Assembly (NCBI RefSeq): GCF_000698595.1
Contig: NZ_JFHC01000057.1
Coordinates: 1-54,033 of the forward strand
Direction of reading: 5' to 3'
DNA from: Caballeronia glathei
GTDB taxonomy: Bacteria > Pseudomonadota > Gammaproteobacteria > Burkholderiales > Burkholderiaceae
DNA length: 54,033 nt
The notes below the pieces were generated by a model. That model did no database searches and was not told where the DNA came from. It was given only the letters and a program-made list of their open reading frames with translations. Position numbers and translations under genes: made by a program. Below are positions 16,362-23,459 of this stretch, one piece after another (position 1 is the first letter of the stretch; every line of letters starts with the position of its first letter).

Positions 16362-16964
16362 TCACGCGGCCTCACGCCGCTGCGCGACATGCAGGCCCTT
16401 GCCGACCGGCACCGTGAACGTGTCGAACTGGCCGGACGCCTCGACTGCCTCGATATACCCCGCGATCTCCCCGGGATGCGAGAGCGCGTTGTCGGCGAGG
16501 AGGAGCGCGTCGCCGGCGAGTCTGGGCAGGAGCGCCGCGAGTTGCGCGGGCGCGCTCACGCGATCGGCGTCGAAGAAGACGCAGTCGAACGGGCCGGGAA
16601 GCGCTGCGCACAGCGCGCTCGCGTCGCCTTCGAGCACCTGCACGCGTGCGTCGAGCGACGCCGCCGCCAGATTCTCGCGCGCCTGCGCGGCCTTCGCGGC
16701 ATCGCGCTCGATGCTGACGAGCGGCTCGCCGCCCGTCGCCTGTAATGCGTTCGCAAGCCAGATCGCGCTGTAGCCGTTCGACGTGCCGATCTCCAGCACG
16801 CGGCGGCGCTTGCCCGATGTGATCAGCAGCCAGACGAGTTCCGCCGTCGGGCGTTCGAGGTTCAGGAGCTTCTGGCTGCGCTCGGTGGCGCGGGCGTCGT
16901 TGTCGGCGGCGAAGCGTTCGAGTTGCGAGACGAGCGCGGCCGTGCGTGCGTCGAGGCGGATCAA
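16362..16964 (-). CDS. class I SAM-dependent O-methyltransferase
   Basis: A 200-aa methyltransferase of the O-methyltransferase family 3 (catechol/caffeoyl-CoA type) fold. Motif I is RVLEIGTSNGYSAIW, motif II has the acidic SIERDAAKAA, and FDCVFFDAD carries the metal-binding Asp pair typical of the family. It would methylate a small catechol-like or phenolic substrate in the cytoplasm; the substrate is unknown. The start is a TTG at 16964 with GGAGAG 7 bases upstream. Its C-terminus enters a run of short CTCACTCACG-like repeats (about 16340-16375). It lies upstream of the S53 gene on the same strand but 251 bases away. Confidence 0.85.
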   Translation of the reverse strand: MIRLDARTAALVSQLERFAADNDARATERSQKLLNLERPTAELVWLLITSGKRRRVLEIGTSNGYSAIWLANALQATGGEPLVSIERDAAKAAQARENLAAASLDARVQVLEGDASALCAALPGPFDCVFFDADRVSAPAQLAALLPRLAGDALLLADNALSHPGEIAGYIEAVEASGQFDTFTVPVGKGLHVAQRREAA

Positions 16965-17022
16965 CTGGTCTCTCCGTTGCGGTGTTCCGGTTTTTTTCAG
17001 GCGACGCGCCGGCGGCCGGCGC

Positions 17023-17406
17023 TCAGCATTCGCGCGCCGCCGTGTCGAAGAATTCGAGCCAGCGCGTGACCTGTCCGTCCTTCATCGTGATGATGTGCAC
17101 CCATTCCGTTTCGAACGGCTTGCCCGTCGCGCGCACGGTCGCCTTCACGTAGCCGAGCACGACGAAATGGTCCCCCGCGTCGATCACCTCGCGCACCTCG
17201 TGCTCGGTCACATCGTCGGATTCGGAGAGCAGCCGGAAATACTCGGCCACTTCCTTGCGGCTCTTCCGCGCGCCGCCGAACGGCACGCTCGCCGGCCCGA
17301 CCACGCGCCAGTCCACCTCCTCCGCGATGCAGTTCATCACCGCGTCGATGTCGCCGCGGCCGAAAGCCTCGTATGCGCCCTGCAGAATGCCCAACTGCGT
17401 GCTCAT
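17023..17406 (-). CDS. SnoaL/NTF2-like domain protein
   Basis: A 127-aa protein of the NTF2-like alpha+beta cone fold. It has the usual start LQGAYEAFGRGDIDAVMNCI, a central DWRVVGPASVPFGG, and the closing MKDGQVTRWLEFFDTA. Members are small isomerase- or hydrolase-like enzymes or ligand-binding proteins; this group is often annotated as ketosteroid isomerase-like. The start at 17406 has AGGAGG 6 bases upstream. It is followed by the O-methyltransferase gene 58 bases later on the same strand. The substrate is unknown. Confidence 0.85.
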   Translation of the reverse strand: MSTQLGILQGAYEAFGRGDIDAVMNCIAEEVDWRVVGPASVPFGGARKSRKEVAEYFRLLSESDDVTEHEVREVIDAGDHFVVLGYVKATVRATGKPFETEWVHIITMKDGQVTRWLEFFDTAAREC

Positions 17407-17645
17407 GACTGCCTCCTGTCGGTGGATGAAGATCCGGCGTGCGCCGGCCCGGGTCCGCTCGATCGGCACGGCTGTCGCACCGCCGCATGATGTGGCGGCG
17501 GCGGGCAGAAGCGCGTGCGCTGTCGGGTCGCTGTCGATTTAGGAGCATACGTCGCGGCTTGCACGGCGGCGAGGGTTTATCGACGAAAGGCGTTTGCGCG
17601 GGCCGGTTCCGCGAAGCGGCGCGCCCGGGTGCCCGGGCGGCCGCG

Positions 17646-18050
17646 TCATTGCGGCCGGTCTTCCTGATACTCGGTGCGCCCGTTCGCGGTGAGCCACGGC
17701 TCGCGGCGGCGGCACCAGAGCTCGTAGGTCGGCCTGTAGATGCCGGTGCGGTCGAAGGCGCCGAGCGGCACGTCGATTTCCGGCGAACTCAGGTAATCCA
17801 TGAACGCCACCGATCCGCACACCGGACAAAAGTGGCGCCGCCCCGTCTGCGAGCTTTCCCACACCGACGTGTGCCCCGAAAACTCGACGTCGCCGCGCTC
17901 GAAAACCGCATAGACTCCAAACGCCGACCCGTGAATTTTCCGGCAGGTCATGCAGTGGCACAGGCCCACGCGCTGCGGCGCCGCCCTCACGCGAAAGCGC
18001 ACGGCGCCGCATGCGCAGCCTCCTTCCTGAACCGTATCGAGCGTATTCAT
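17646..18050 (-). CDS. GFA/CENP-V-family zinc protein
   Basis: A 134-aa protein of the glutathione-dependent formaldehyde-activating (Gfa) family. Zinc ligands are seen as GGCACGAVRF, LCHCMTCRK and HFCPVCGSV; these give the two metal sites typical of the fold. Most members are annotated from the glutathione/formaldehyde enzyme, but activity has been shown for few, so the role here is open. The start at 18050 has GGAG about 6 bases upstream. The gene is divergent from the 430-aa unknown protein at 18181 with 130 bases between them. Confidence 0.88.
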   Translation of the reverse strand: MNTLDTVQEGGCACGAVRFRVRAAPQRVGLCHCMTCRKIHGSAFGVYAVFERGDVEFSGHTSVWESSQTGRRHFCPVCGSVAFMDYLSSPEIDVPLGAFDRTGIYRPTYELWCRRREPWLTANGRTEYQEDRPQ

Positions 18051-18180
18051 GTTCGTCTCCAAGCCGCACATAACGATAGCGTAGCAACCAACGCAGCAAG
18101 GCGCGCGCCTTTGCTGCGGGCATTGAGCATCGGCGCGGCGGTTTGCTACGATGGAGCCCCACTTGTCGGAGATGGCACTC

Positions 18181-19473
18181 ATGAGCACCCTGTCCTTGCT
18201 GAAGCTGCTGCCCGGCGTTGGGTCCGAATTCGGCCCCTCGGCGTCCGACCTCGTCGCCCACGTGCTGTCGCACGACCGTTTCGATTCGCAGGCGAACGCC
18301 GTTTCGCCGCGCGAAACCTTCCGCTCGGTCACCGTCGACGAGGCCATGTCGGACGAATACGTGTTTCCGCTCGGCAAGACGGGCCAGTCGATCGTGCTCT
18401 CCGGCTACCGGATCGCGGCCGGTTTTCTCGCCGAGCGCGCCGCCGACGAGTGGCTCGAACTGGCCCACCGGGCGCGCCTCGCGCAGGGACTGCCCGCGAG
18501 CCCGCAGGGCAGCGAGCCGCACCTCGCGCCCGATCCCGGGGAAGCCGACCAGCTGCTCGATCGTGCGCTCGAATGCGTCCAGCGGATGCTCGACCCGGTT
18601 GCGACGCACCAGCTGATCACGCTCTTCGAGACGCACTATCGGGGCGGCCGGGAGTTCCTGCGACTCACGTGGGAAGGGCTGCCGGAGGACCTCGTGCCCG
18701 AGTCGCGGCGGCCGCTCGTCGCGCTTACGGCAGGCGCTGGCCGCGAGAACCGCGAAAAGCGCGACTACGATCCGTACGGCCTCGAAGGCACGAGCGACTA
18801 CGACGTCGCCCGGCCGCTCGCGTATCGCGAGAAGATCGGGCCGCTCCTCTTCACGATGACGTACCGGCACGAATATCCGCAAGTCGACGACGAACGCCTC
18901 GGCACCGCCTTCGCGGTCTTCCACGAGGCGGGCACGGATATCGTCGCGGCGGCGGTCGAGCTGAAGCTCGTCAAGGTGCCGCCGATCCAGAGCAGCGCCG
19001 ACCTCGTCTACGTGCTCGACACGTACTCCGGCGAGATGCTGTCGCTCGCGCTCGCCGCCACCGAGGCGCTCGGCCCGGAGCGGCTTTGCAGCGTATTCAG
19101 CCAGCATCGCGTGATCTACATCAGCATGTGGGAGGTCAGGAAGCCCTGGCGCGGCGAAGGGCTCGGCGTGGCGCTGCTGCACCAGGCGCTGGAGCGGCTG
19201 CCGATCGACGTCGACGGCCGGCCGAACGCGTTGTGCGTCGCACCCGAGCCGTACCAGACCGAGATGAAGCATTTCGAGAAGCTGCCCCCCGTGCTGCGCG
19301 AGGAGCTGAAGGCGCCCGCCCATCGTCTGCATCAGCATCTGACAAGCTGGCTCGAGCGCTCGAAACTGCCCGTCGCGACGCACTTCTTCGTGCCGATGGC
19401 GAAGCACGCCGGCATCGGCTCGGCGGGCGAGAACGCACGGCTCATCGACAGGATCATGGAAAGTGAAGCCTGA
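18181..19473 (+). CDS. unrecognised 430-aa protein with a GNAT-like C-terminal motif
   Basis: A soluble 430-aa protein whose family I do not recognise. No signal peptide or membrane segment is visible. The middle part (about 170-300) has alternating strands and helices, and the segment WEVRKPWRGEGLGVALLHQA (about residues 319-338) resembles the acetyl-CoA-binding R-G-x-G-x-A loop of GNAT acetyltransferases. The start at 18181 is preferred to ATGs at 18151 and 18172 because GGAG lies 9 bases upstream. The stop overlaps the isochorismatase-family gene by 11 bases, so the two are probably translated together and may act in one pathway. Confidence 0.7.
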   Translation: MSTLSLLKLLPGVGSEFGPSASDLVAHVLSHDRFDSQANAVSPRETFRSVTVDEAMSDEYVFPLGKTGQSIVLSGYRIAAGFLAERAADEWLELAHRARLAQGLPASPQGSEPHLAPDPGEADQLLDRALECVQRMLDPVATHQLITLFETHYRGGREFLRLTWEGLPEDLVPESRRPLVALTAGAGRENREKRDYDPYGLEGTSDYDVARPLAYREKIGPLLFTMTYRHEYPQVDDERLGTAFAVFHEAGTDIVAAAVELKLVKVPPIQSSADLVYVLDTYSGEMLSLALAATEALGPERLCSVFSQHRVIYISMWEVRKPWRGEGLGVALLHQALERLPIDVDGRPNALCVAPEPYQTEMKHFEKLPPVLREELKAPAHRLHQHLTSWLERSKLPVATHFFVPMAKHAGIGSAGENARLIDRIMESEA

Positions 19474-19987
19474 TTTCCTGCTACTCGTGGTGGACGTGCA
19501 GCGAAGGCTCGTGCCGCACATCCACGACGCCGCCACGCTCTCGCGCCATTGCACCGCGCTCGTTCGCGCGGCGGACCTGACCGGCGTGCCGGTGCTCGCC
19601 ACCGAGCAGAATCCGGGCGGACTGGGCGCGACCGTGGACGGCCTGCTCACGCCGGCGCATCGCGTGATCGCGAAGGACACCTTCGACGCCACGCGCAACG
19701 CCGAGTTCATCGCCGCGCTGCCGCCGAAGGAGACGGTGCTTTTCGTCGCGGGCGCGGAGGCGCATGTGTGCGTGCTGCTGTCGGTGCTCGGGCTGCTGCG
19801 GCTCGGCTACCGCGTGGAACTGGTCGCGGACGCGCTCGGCTCGCGCAACCCGGTCAACAAGTCGCTTGCGCTCGAGCGCGCGCAGCAGGAAGGCGCCCGC
19901 CTCACGACCACCGAAACCGCGATCTTCAACTGGCTCGGCAGCTACCGGCACCCCGCGTTTCGCGAGGCGCTCGCCCTCGTCAAATAG
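19463..19987 (+). CDS. isochorismatase-family cysteine hydrolase
   Basis: A 174-aa hydrolase of the YcaC/ISOC1 branch. The catalytic triad elements are Asp in LLLVVDVQRRL, Lys in VIAKDTFDA and the nucleophile Cys in AGAEAHVCVLL. Members cleave C-N or vinyl-ether bonds; the substrate of this branch is mostly unknown. The start is GTG 19463, which overlaps the preceding gene by 11 bases, implying coupling; no strong ribosome-binding site is present. Unlike the second family member at 48401-48982, this one keeps its Cys. Confidence 0.85.
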   Translation: MKPDFLLLVVDVQRRLVPHIHDAATLSRHCTALVRAADLTGVPVLATEQNPGGLGATVDGLLTPAHRVIAKDTFDATRNAEFIAALPPKETVLFVAGAEAHVCVLLSVLGLLRLGYRVELVADALGSRNPVNKSLALERAQQEGARLTTTETAIFNWLGSYRHPAFREALALVK

Positions 19988-20096
19988 CCGCCAGCCATGC
20001 GCCGCGCGCATGGCACGCATGAGCATAAATCGATTGTGACGGGATTTTGGCGTACCTAGAGTGCAGCGATCCCTCCTCACCGCTCAGGCCACTATC

Positions 20097-20888
20097 ATGA
20101 CGACTCGCGTTTCCCGCCTCGCCAAGCAACTCTGCGCGGCGCTCGCCCTTGCCGCATCCTTCGCGGCGCCCGCGTACGCCGACGCGCTCGACACGATCCA
20201 GAAGAGCGGCGTCGTACGCATCGGCGTGTTCATGGATTACCCGCCCTTCGGCTCGATCGGTCCGGACATGAAGCCGCAGGGCTACGACATCGAGATGGCC
20301 GACTACCTCGGCCGCGCGCTGAAGGCGAAAGTCGAACTCGTGCCGATCACCGGCGAGAATCGCATGGCCTATCTCGCGACGCACAAGGCCGACATGCTGC
20401 TCTCAGTCGGCCAGACGCCTGAGCGCGAGAAGATCCTCGATTTCTCGCGCCCGTACGCGCCGTACTACCTCGCCGTGTTCGGGCCGAAGTCGCTCGCGGT
20501 CAAGAACACGGGCGATCTCGCCGGCAAGACGATCTCGGTCGCGCGCGGCACGCTGGAAGACCTGAGCGTGAGCAAGGTCGCGCCGCCCTCGGCCACGATC
20601 AAGCGCTTCGACGACCCGAACGGCGCGATTTCCGCGTTCCTGTCGGGGCAGGCGCAGCTGATGGTGGTCGGCAACGACGTCGGCGCGACGATCATCGCGC
20701 GCAATCCGCCGATCCAGCCGGAGCAGAAGTTTCAGCTCTTCAGCTCGCCGGACCACGTCGGGTTGAACAAGAACGAGCCGCGCCTGCTGAAGGAAGTCGA
20801 TGCCGCCATCGCCCAGGCGAAGAAGGACGGCACGCTGAACACGCTCTCGACGAAATGGCTGAAGGCGCCGTATCCCGCGGATCTTTGA
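20097..20888 (+). CDS. amino-acid ABC transporter substrate-binding protein (orphan)
   Basis: A 263-aa type-3 periplasmic binding protein. A signal peptide of about 28 residues (LAKQLCAALALAASFAAPAYA) precedes the mature domain with VVRIGVFMDYPPFG, GYDIEMADYLGRAL and the ligand-clamping DMLLSVGQTPEREK. It should bind a polar amino acid or similar ligand. The ATG at 20097 is chosen because the signal peptide starts there; an in-frame GTG at 20061 would add 12 residues. No permease or ATPase gene is adjacent, and a terminator follows directly, so it must share a transporter encoded elsewhere or act as a receptor. Confidence 0.88.
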   Translation: MTTRVSRLAKQLCAALALAASFAAPAYADALDTIQKSGVVRIGVFMDYPPFGSIGPDMKPQGYDIEMADYLGRALKAKVELVPITGENRMAYLATHKADMLLSVGQTPEREKILDFSRPYAPYYLAVFGPKSLAVKNTGDLAGKTISVARGTLEDLSVSKVAPPSATIKRFDDPNGAISAFLSGQAQLMVVGNDVGATIIARNPPIQPEQKFQLFSSPDHVGLNKNEPRLLKEVDAAIAQAKKDGTLNTLSTKWLKAPYPADL

Positions 20889-20918
20889 GGCGCTGGGCCG
20901 GGACCGCATCGTTTTGAA

Positions 20919-20948
20919 AGAGGCGCCGCTCGCGGCGTCTCTTTTTTT
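20919..20948 (+). terminator. rho-independent terminator
   Basis: A GC-rich stem of 10-11 bp (20919-20929 with 20932-20942, one G-U pair) is followed by seven T residues. It ends the transcript of the orphan binding-protein gene 31 bases after its stop. Confidence 0.85.
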
Positions 20949-21121
20949 GCTCGCGCCATCTTTCTGCAGACTTTCACGCGCATCCCCTCGCGCGGTCACG
21001 CGCGGGGGCCCGTGGCATCGACCGTTAGTTGCTAAATGATCGCATCCGGTTTCCCTTCCCGCGCGTATAACTGAGAACGACGGACGCAATGTCCGCCGCC
21101 CGGGACGGCTGAGGGAGAACG

Positions 21122-21418
21122 ATGATGAAGATGTCGACACTGCTCGCGATCTGCACGCTCGGCGCGCTGCCCGCACTGGCGCACGCCCAGACGCCGCCCG
21201 ATCCCTCCGCTGCGCCCGTGCGCATGGCGCCTGCGCCGACCAACACCGCGATGTCGCCGGAACCCGGGCAGACGCAGGGGCCGCTTACGCGCGCCCAGGT
21301 GCGCGCCGATCTCGCGCGGGCCCGCGCCGACGGGTCGATCCCGCCCTTCGGCAATCCCGACCCCTACGGCCCGGGCAGGTGGGGCCCGGGCACGCCGCCG
21401 CGATATCCGTCGAACTGA
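21122..21418 (+). CDS. small secreted DUF4148-type protein
   Basis: A 98-aa protein with a signal peptide (MSTLLAICTLGALPALAHAQ) followed by a Pro-rich mature part. The segment PLTRAQVRADLARARADG is the mark of DUF4148, a family of small exported proteins abundant in Burkholderia and relatives; their function is unknown. The tail is Gly/Pro-rich (YGPGRWGPGTPPRYPSN). The ATG at 21122 has GGGAG 6 bases upstream; a second ATG follows immediately. It is a single gene. Confidence 0.85.
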   Translation: MMKMSTLLAICTLGALPALAHAQTPPDPSAAPVRMAPAPTNTAMSPEPGQTQGPLTRAQVRADLARARADGSIPPFGNPDPYGPGRWGPGTPPRYPSN

Positions 21419-21758
21419 CGATCCCTGAAACGGGTTCACCGGATCGTCGCGTCCACGAATCCGGTCACGAAAATGGCGCGCAGCTTTCACCGCTGACAGC
21501 GCGATCCTTCGTCTGATGTGCGAACTTGCCGCGCAATGTAGCATTTGCCTGCGAACAACCCGGCTGTACTCGCATCGGGCGGTCGTGCCGGATATGGCAC
21601 CGGACTTGCTTGCGAGCGATGGGTTGCCACCCGCCGGTCACCGCCGGCGGGCCGCAGAAGCGTTGCACCAGCCAGCGCGCCGACGCGAAGCCTCCCCGCG
21701 CCCGACGAGCCAGCCAGCGCACCGCCCTCTCAGACCGAGCGAGGAGCGTCGTATCGCC
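21419..21758. other. 340-base non-coding leader region of paoABC
   Basis: No gene is supported here. The region holds the sigma-54-like promoter at 21595-21610. Upstream of it is a stretch of lower GC with several half-palindromic TTGC/GCAA and TGCGAAC words (about 21516-21560) where an enhancer-binding protein could bind, but no clear activator site can be named. Confidence 0.5.
21595..21610 (+). promoter_or_regulatory. sigma-54 (RpoN) promoter candidate for paoABC
   Basis: TGGCACCGGACTTGCT matches the consensus TGGCACG-N4-TTGCW with one mismatch (the seventh base). The invariant GG and GC doublets are at the exact required spacing. Transcription would start near 21622, about 137 bases before the paoA start. 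Confidence 0.6.
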
Positions 21759-22460
21759 ATGTCTCAAACGAAAGATCCCCACAGCACCGAAACGTCCAGC
21801 GAAACACCCGTAGCGGAGAAGCCGTCGCGGCGGCGCTTCCTGCAATCGGCCGCCGCGGCTGCGGCCGTCACGGCGGCGCCGCATGCGCACGCGCAGCAGT
21901 CAGGCGCGGCCGCCCCGGCAACGGCCGCGCCGCCGCCCGCTGCCGCGCCGCTGATGCCGGTGCGGCTTGCCATCAACGGCCGTCCATACGAGTTGCAGCT
22001 CGAAGCGCGCACGACGCTTCTCGACGCGCTGCGCGAATACGCCGGCCTCACCGGCACGAAGAAAGGCTGCGACCGGGGCCAGTGCGGCGCGTGCACGGTG
22101 ATCGCCGATGGCAAGCGCATCAACTCGTGCCTCACGCTTGCCGTGATGCACGACGGCGGATCGGTCACGACCGTCGAGGGACTCGCCGCCGGCGACACGC
22201 TGAGCCCGATCCAGCAGGCGTTCATCGTGAACGACGCCTTCCAGTGCGGCTACTGCACGCCGGGCCAGCTGTGTTCGGCGACGGCGCTCCTCGACGAATT
22301 CCGCGCAGGCGACGCGAGCGCGGTCACGGCGAACGTGCGCGCCCGCCCCCCGCAGCTTTCCGACGACGAAATCCGCGAGCGCATGAGCGGCAACATCTGC
22401 CGCTGCGGCGCGTATCCGAACATCGTCGCGGCGGTGAAAGCCGTCGCGGCCAAGGCGTAG
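21759..22460 (+). CDS. paoA: periplasmic aldehyde oxidoreductase, [2Fe-2S] subunit PaoA
   Basis: A 233-aa subunit carrying the two [2Fe-2S] clusters. The N-terminus has a Tat signal (PSRRRFLQSAAAAAAV) and an Ala/Pro-rich linker, which exports the folded heterotrimer. Cluster ligands are CDRGQCGACTV with the Cys of INSCL (plant-type), and QCGYCTPGQ with NICRCGAY (C-terminal helical domain). The start at 21759 follows a GAGGAG with long (12-base) spacing. It is the first gene of paoABC. In E. coli the complex oxidises aromatic and other aldehydes to acids in the periplasm for detoxification. Confidence 0.93.
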   Translation: MSQTKDPHSTETSSETPVAEKPSRRRFLQSAAAAAAVTAAPHAHAQQSGAAAPATAAPPPAAAPLMPVRLAINGRPYELQLEARTTLLDALREYAGLTGTKKGCDRGQCGACTVIADGKRINSCLTLAVMHDGGSVTTVEGLAAGDTLSPIQQAFIVNDAFQCGYCTPGQLCSATALLDEFRAGDASAVTANVRARPPQLSDDEIRERMSGNICRCGAYPNIVAAVKAVAAKA

Positions 22461-22469
22461 GAGCGCGAC

Positions 22470-23459
22470 ATGGATGCCATTTCCTACGAACGCGCGACCG
22501 ACGTCGGCGCGGCGGTCGCGGCGGCAAGCCAGCCGGGCGTGGTCTTCATCGGCGGCGGGACGAACCTGCTCGACCTGATGAAAGGCGGCGTCGCGCGGCC
22601 GGTCAAGCTCGTCGACATCACGCATATCAGCGGCATGGACCGCGTGAGCGCCCTCCCCGACGGCGGCCTGCGCATCGGCGCGCTCGTGCGCAACAGCGAT
22701 GCCGCCAACCACGCCTGGGTGCGGGAGCGCTACCCGCTGCTCTCGCAGGCGTTTCTGGCGGGCGCGTCGGCGCAACTGCGCAACATGGCGACGGTCGGCG
22801 GCAACCTGATGCAGCGCACGCGCTGTTATTACTTCTACGACACCGCCTTCGTCCAGTGCAACAAGCGCAACCCGGGCAGCGGGTGCGCCGCGATCGAGGG
22901 CAACAACCGGATTCACGCGATCCTCGGCGCGAGCCCCCAGTGCATCGCGACGAACCCGTCGGACATGAGCGTCGCGCTCGCGGCGCTCGATGCCGTCGTG
23001 CGCGTCACCGGCCCGCGCGGCGAGCGGGCGATCCCGTTCGCGGACTTCCATCGCCTGGCCGGAGACAGGCCGGACCTCGACACCACGCTGCAGCAAGGCG
23101 AACTCATCACGGCCGTCGATCTTCCGCCGCCGCTTTTCGCGCAGCATGCGCACTACCTGAAGGTGCGCGACCGCGCGAGCTACGCGTTCGCTCTGGTGTC
23201 GGTGGCCGCCGCGCTGCAGATGGACGGCGGCACGGTGAAAGCCGCGCGGGTCGCACTCGGCGGCGTCGCGCACAAGCCGTGGCGCGCCACCGCGACGGAG
23301 CAGGCGCTCACCGGCAAGCCGCTGTCGCGCGACACGCTGCAAGGCGCTGCCGCGCTCGCCGTGCGCGACGCGAAGGCGTACCGCGATAACGGGTTCAAGA
23401 TCGCGCTCGCTGAGCGCGCGATCGTCCGCGCAGTCGAACAGGCTGGAGGTGTCGCATGA
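22470..23459 (+). CDS. paoB: periplasmic aldehyde oxidoreductase, FAD subunit PaoB
   Basis: A 329-aa FAD-binding subunit of the CO-dehydrogenase flavoprotein type. The FAD loop is FIGGGTNLLDLMK, and a second motif is TVGGNLMQRTRC. As in E. coli PaoB there is an inserted segment with extra cysteines (RTRCYYFYDTAF then QCNKRNPGSGC and PQCIA), which binds a [4Fe-4S] cluster not found in other xanthine-oxidase-family flavoproteins. It starts 9 bases after paoA and overlaps paoC by 4 bases (ATGA). It has no signal of its own and is exported with PaoA. Confidence 0.93.
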   Translation: MDAISYERATDVGAAVAAASQPGVVFIGGGTNLLDLMKGGVARPVKLVDITHISGMDRVSALPDGGLRIGALVRNSDAANHAWVRERYPLLSQAFLAGASAQLRNMATVGGNLMQRTRCYYFYDTAFVQCNKRNPGSGCAAIEGNNRIHAILGASPQCIATNPSDMSVALAALDAVVRVTGPRGERAIPFADFHRLAGDRPDLDTTLQQGELITAVDLPPPLFAQHAHYLKVRDRASYAFALVSVAAALQMDGGTVKAARVALGGVAHKPWRATATEQALTGKPLSRDTLQGAAALAVRDAKAYRDNGFKIALAERAIVRAVEQAGGVA

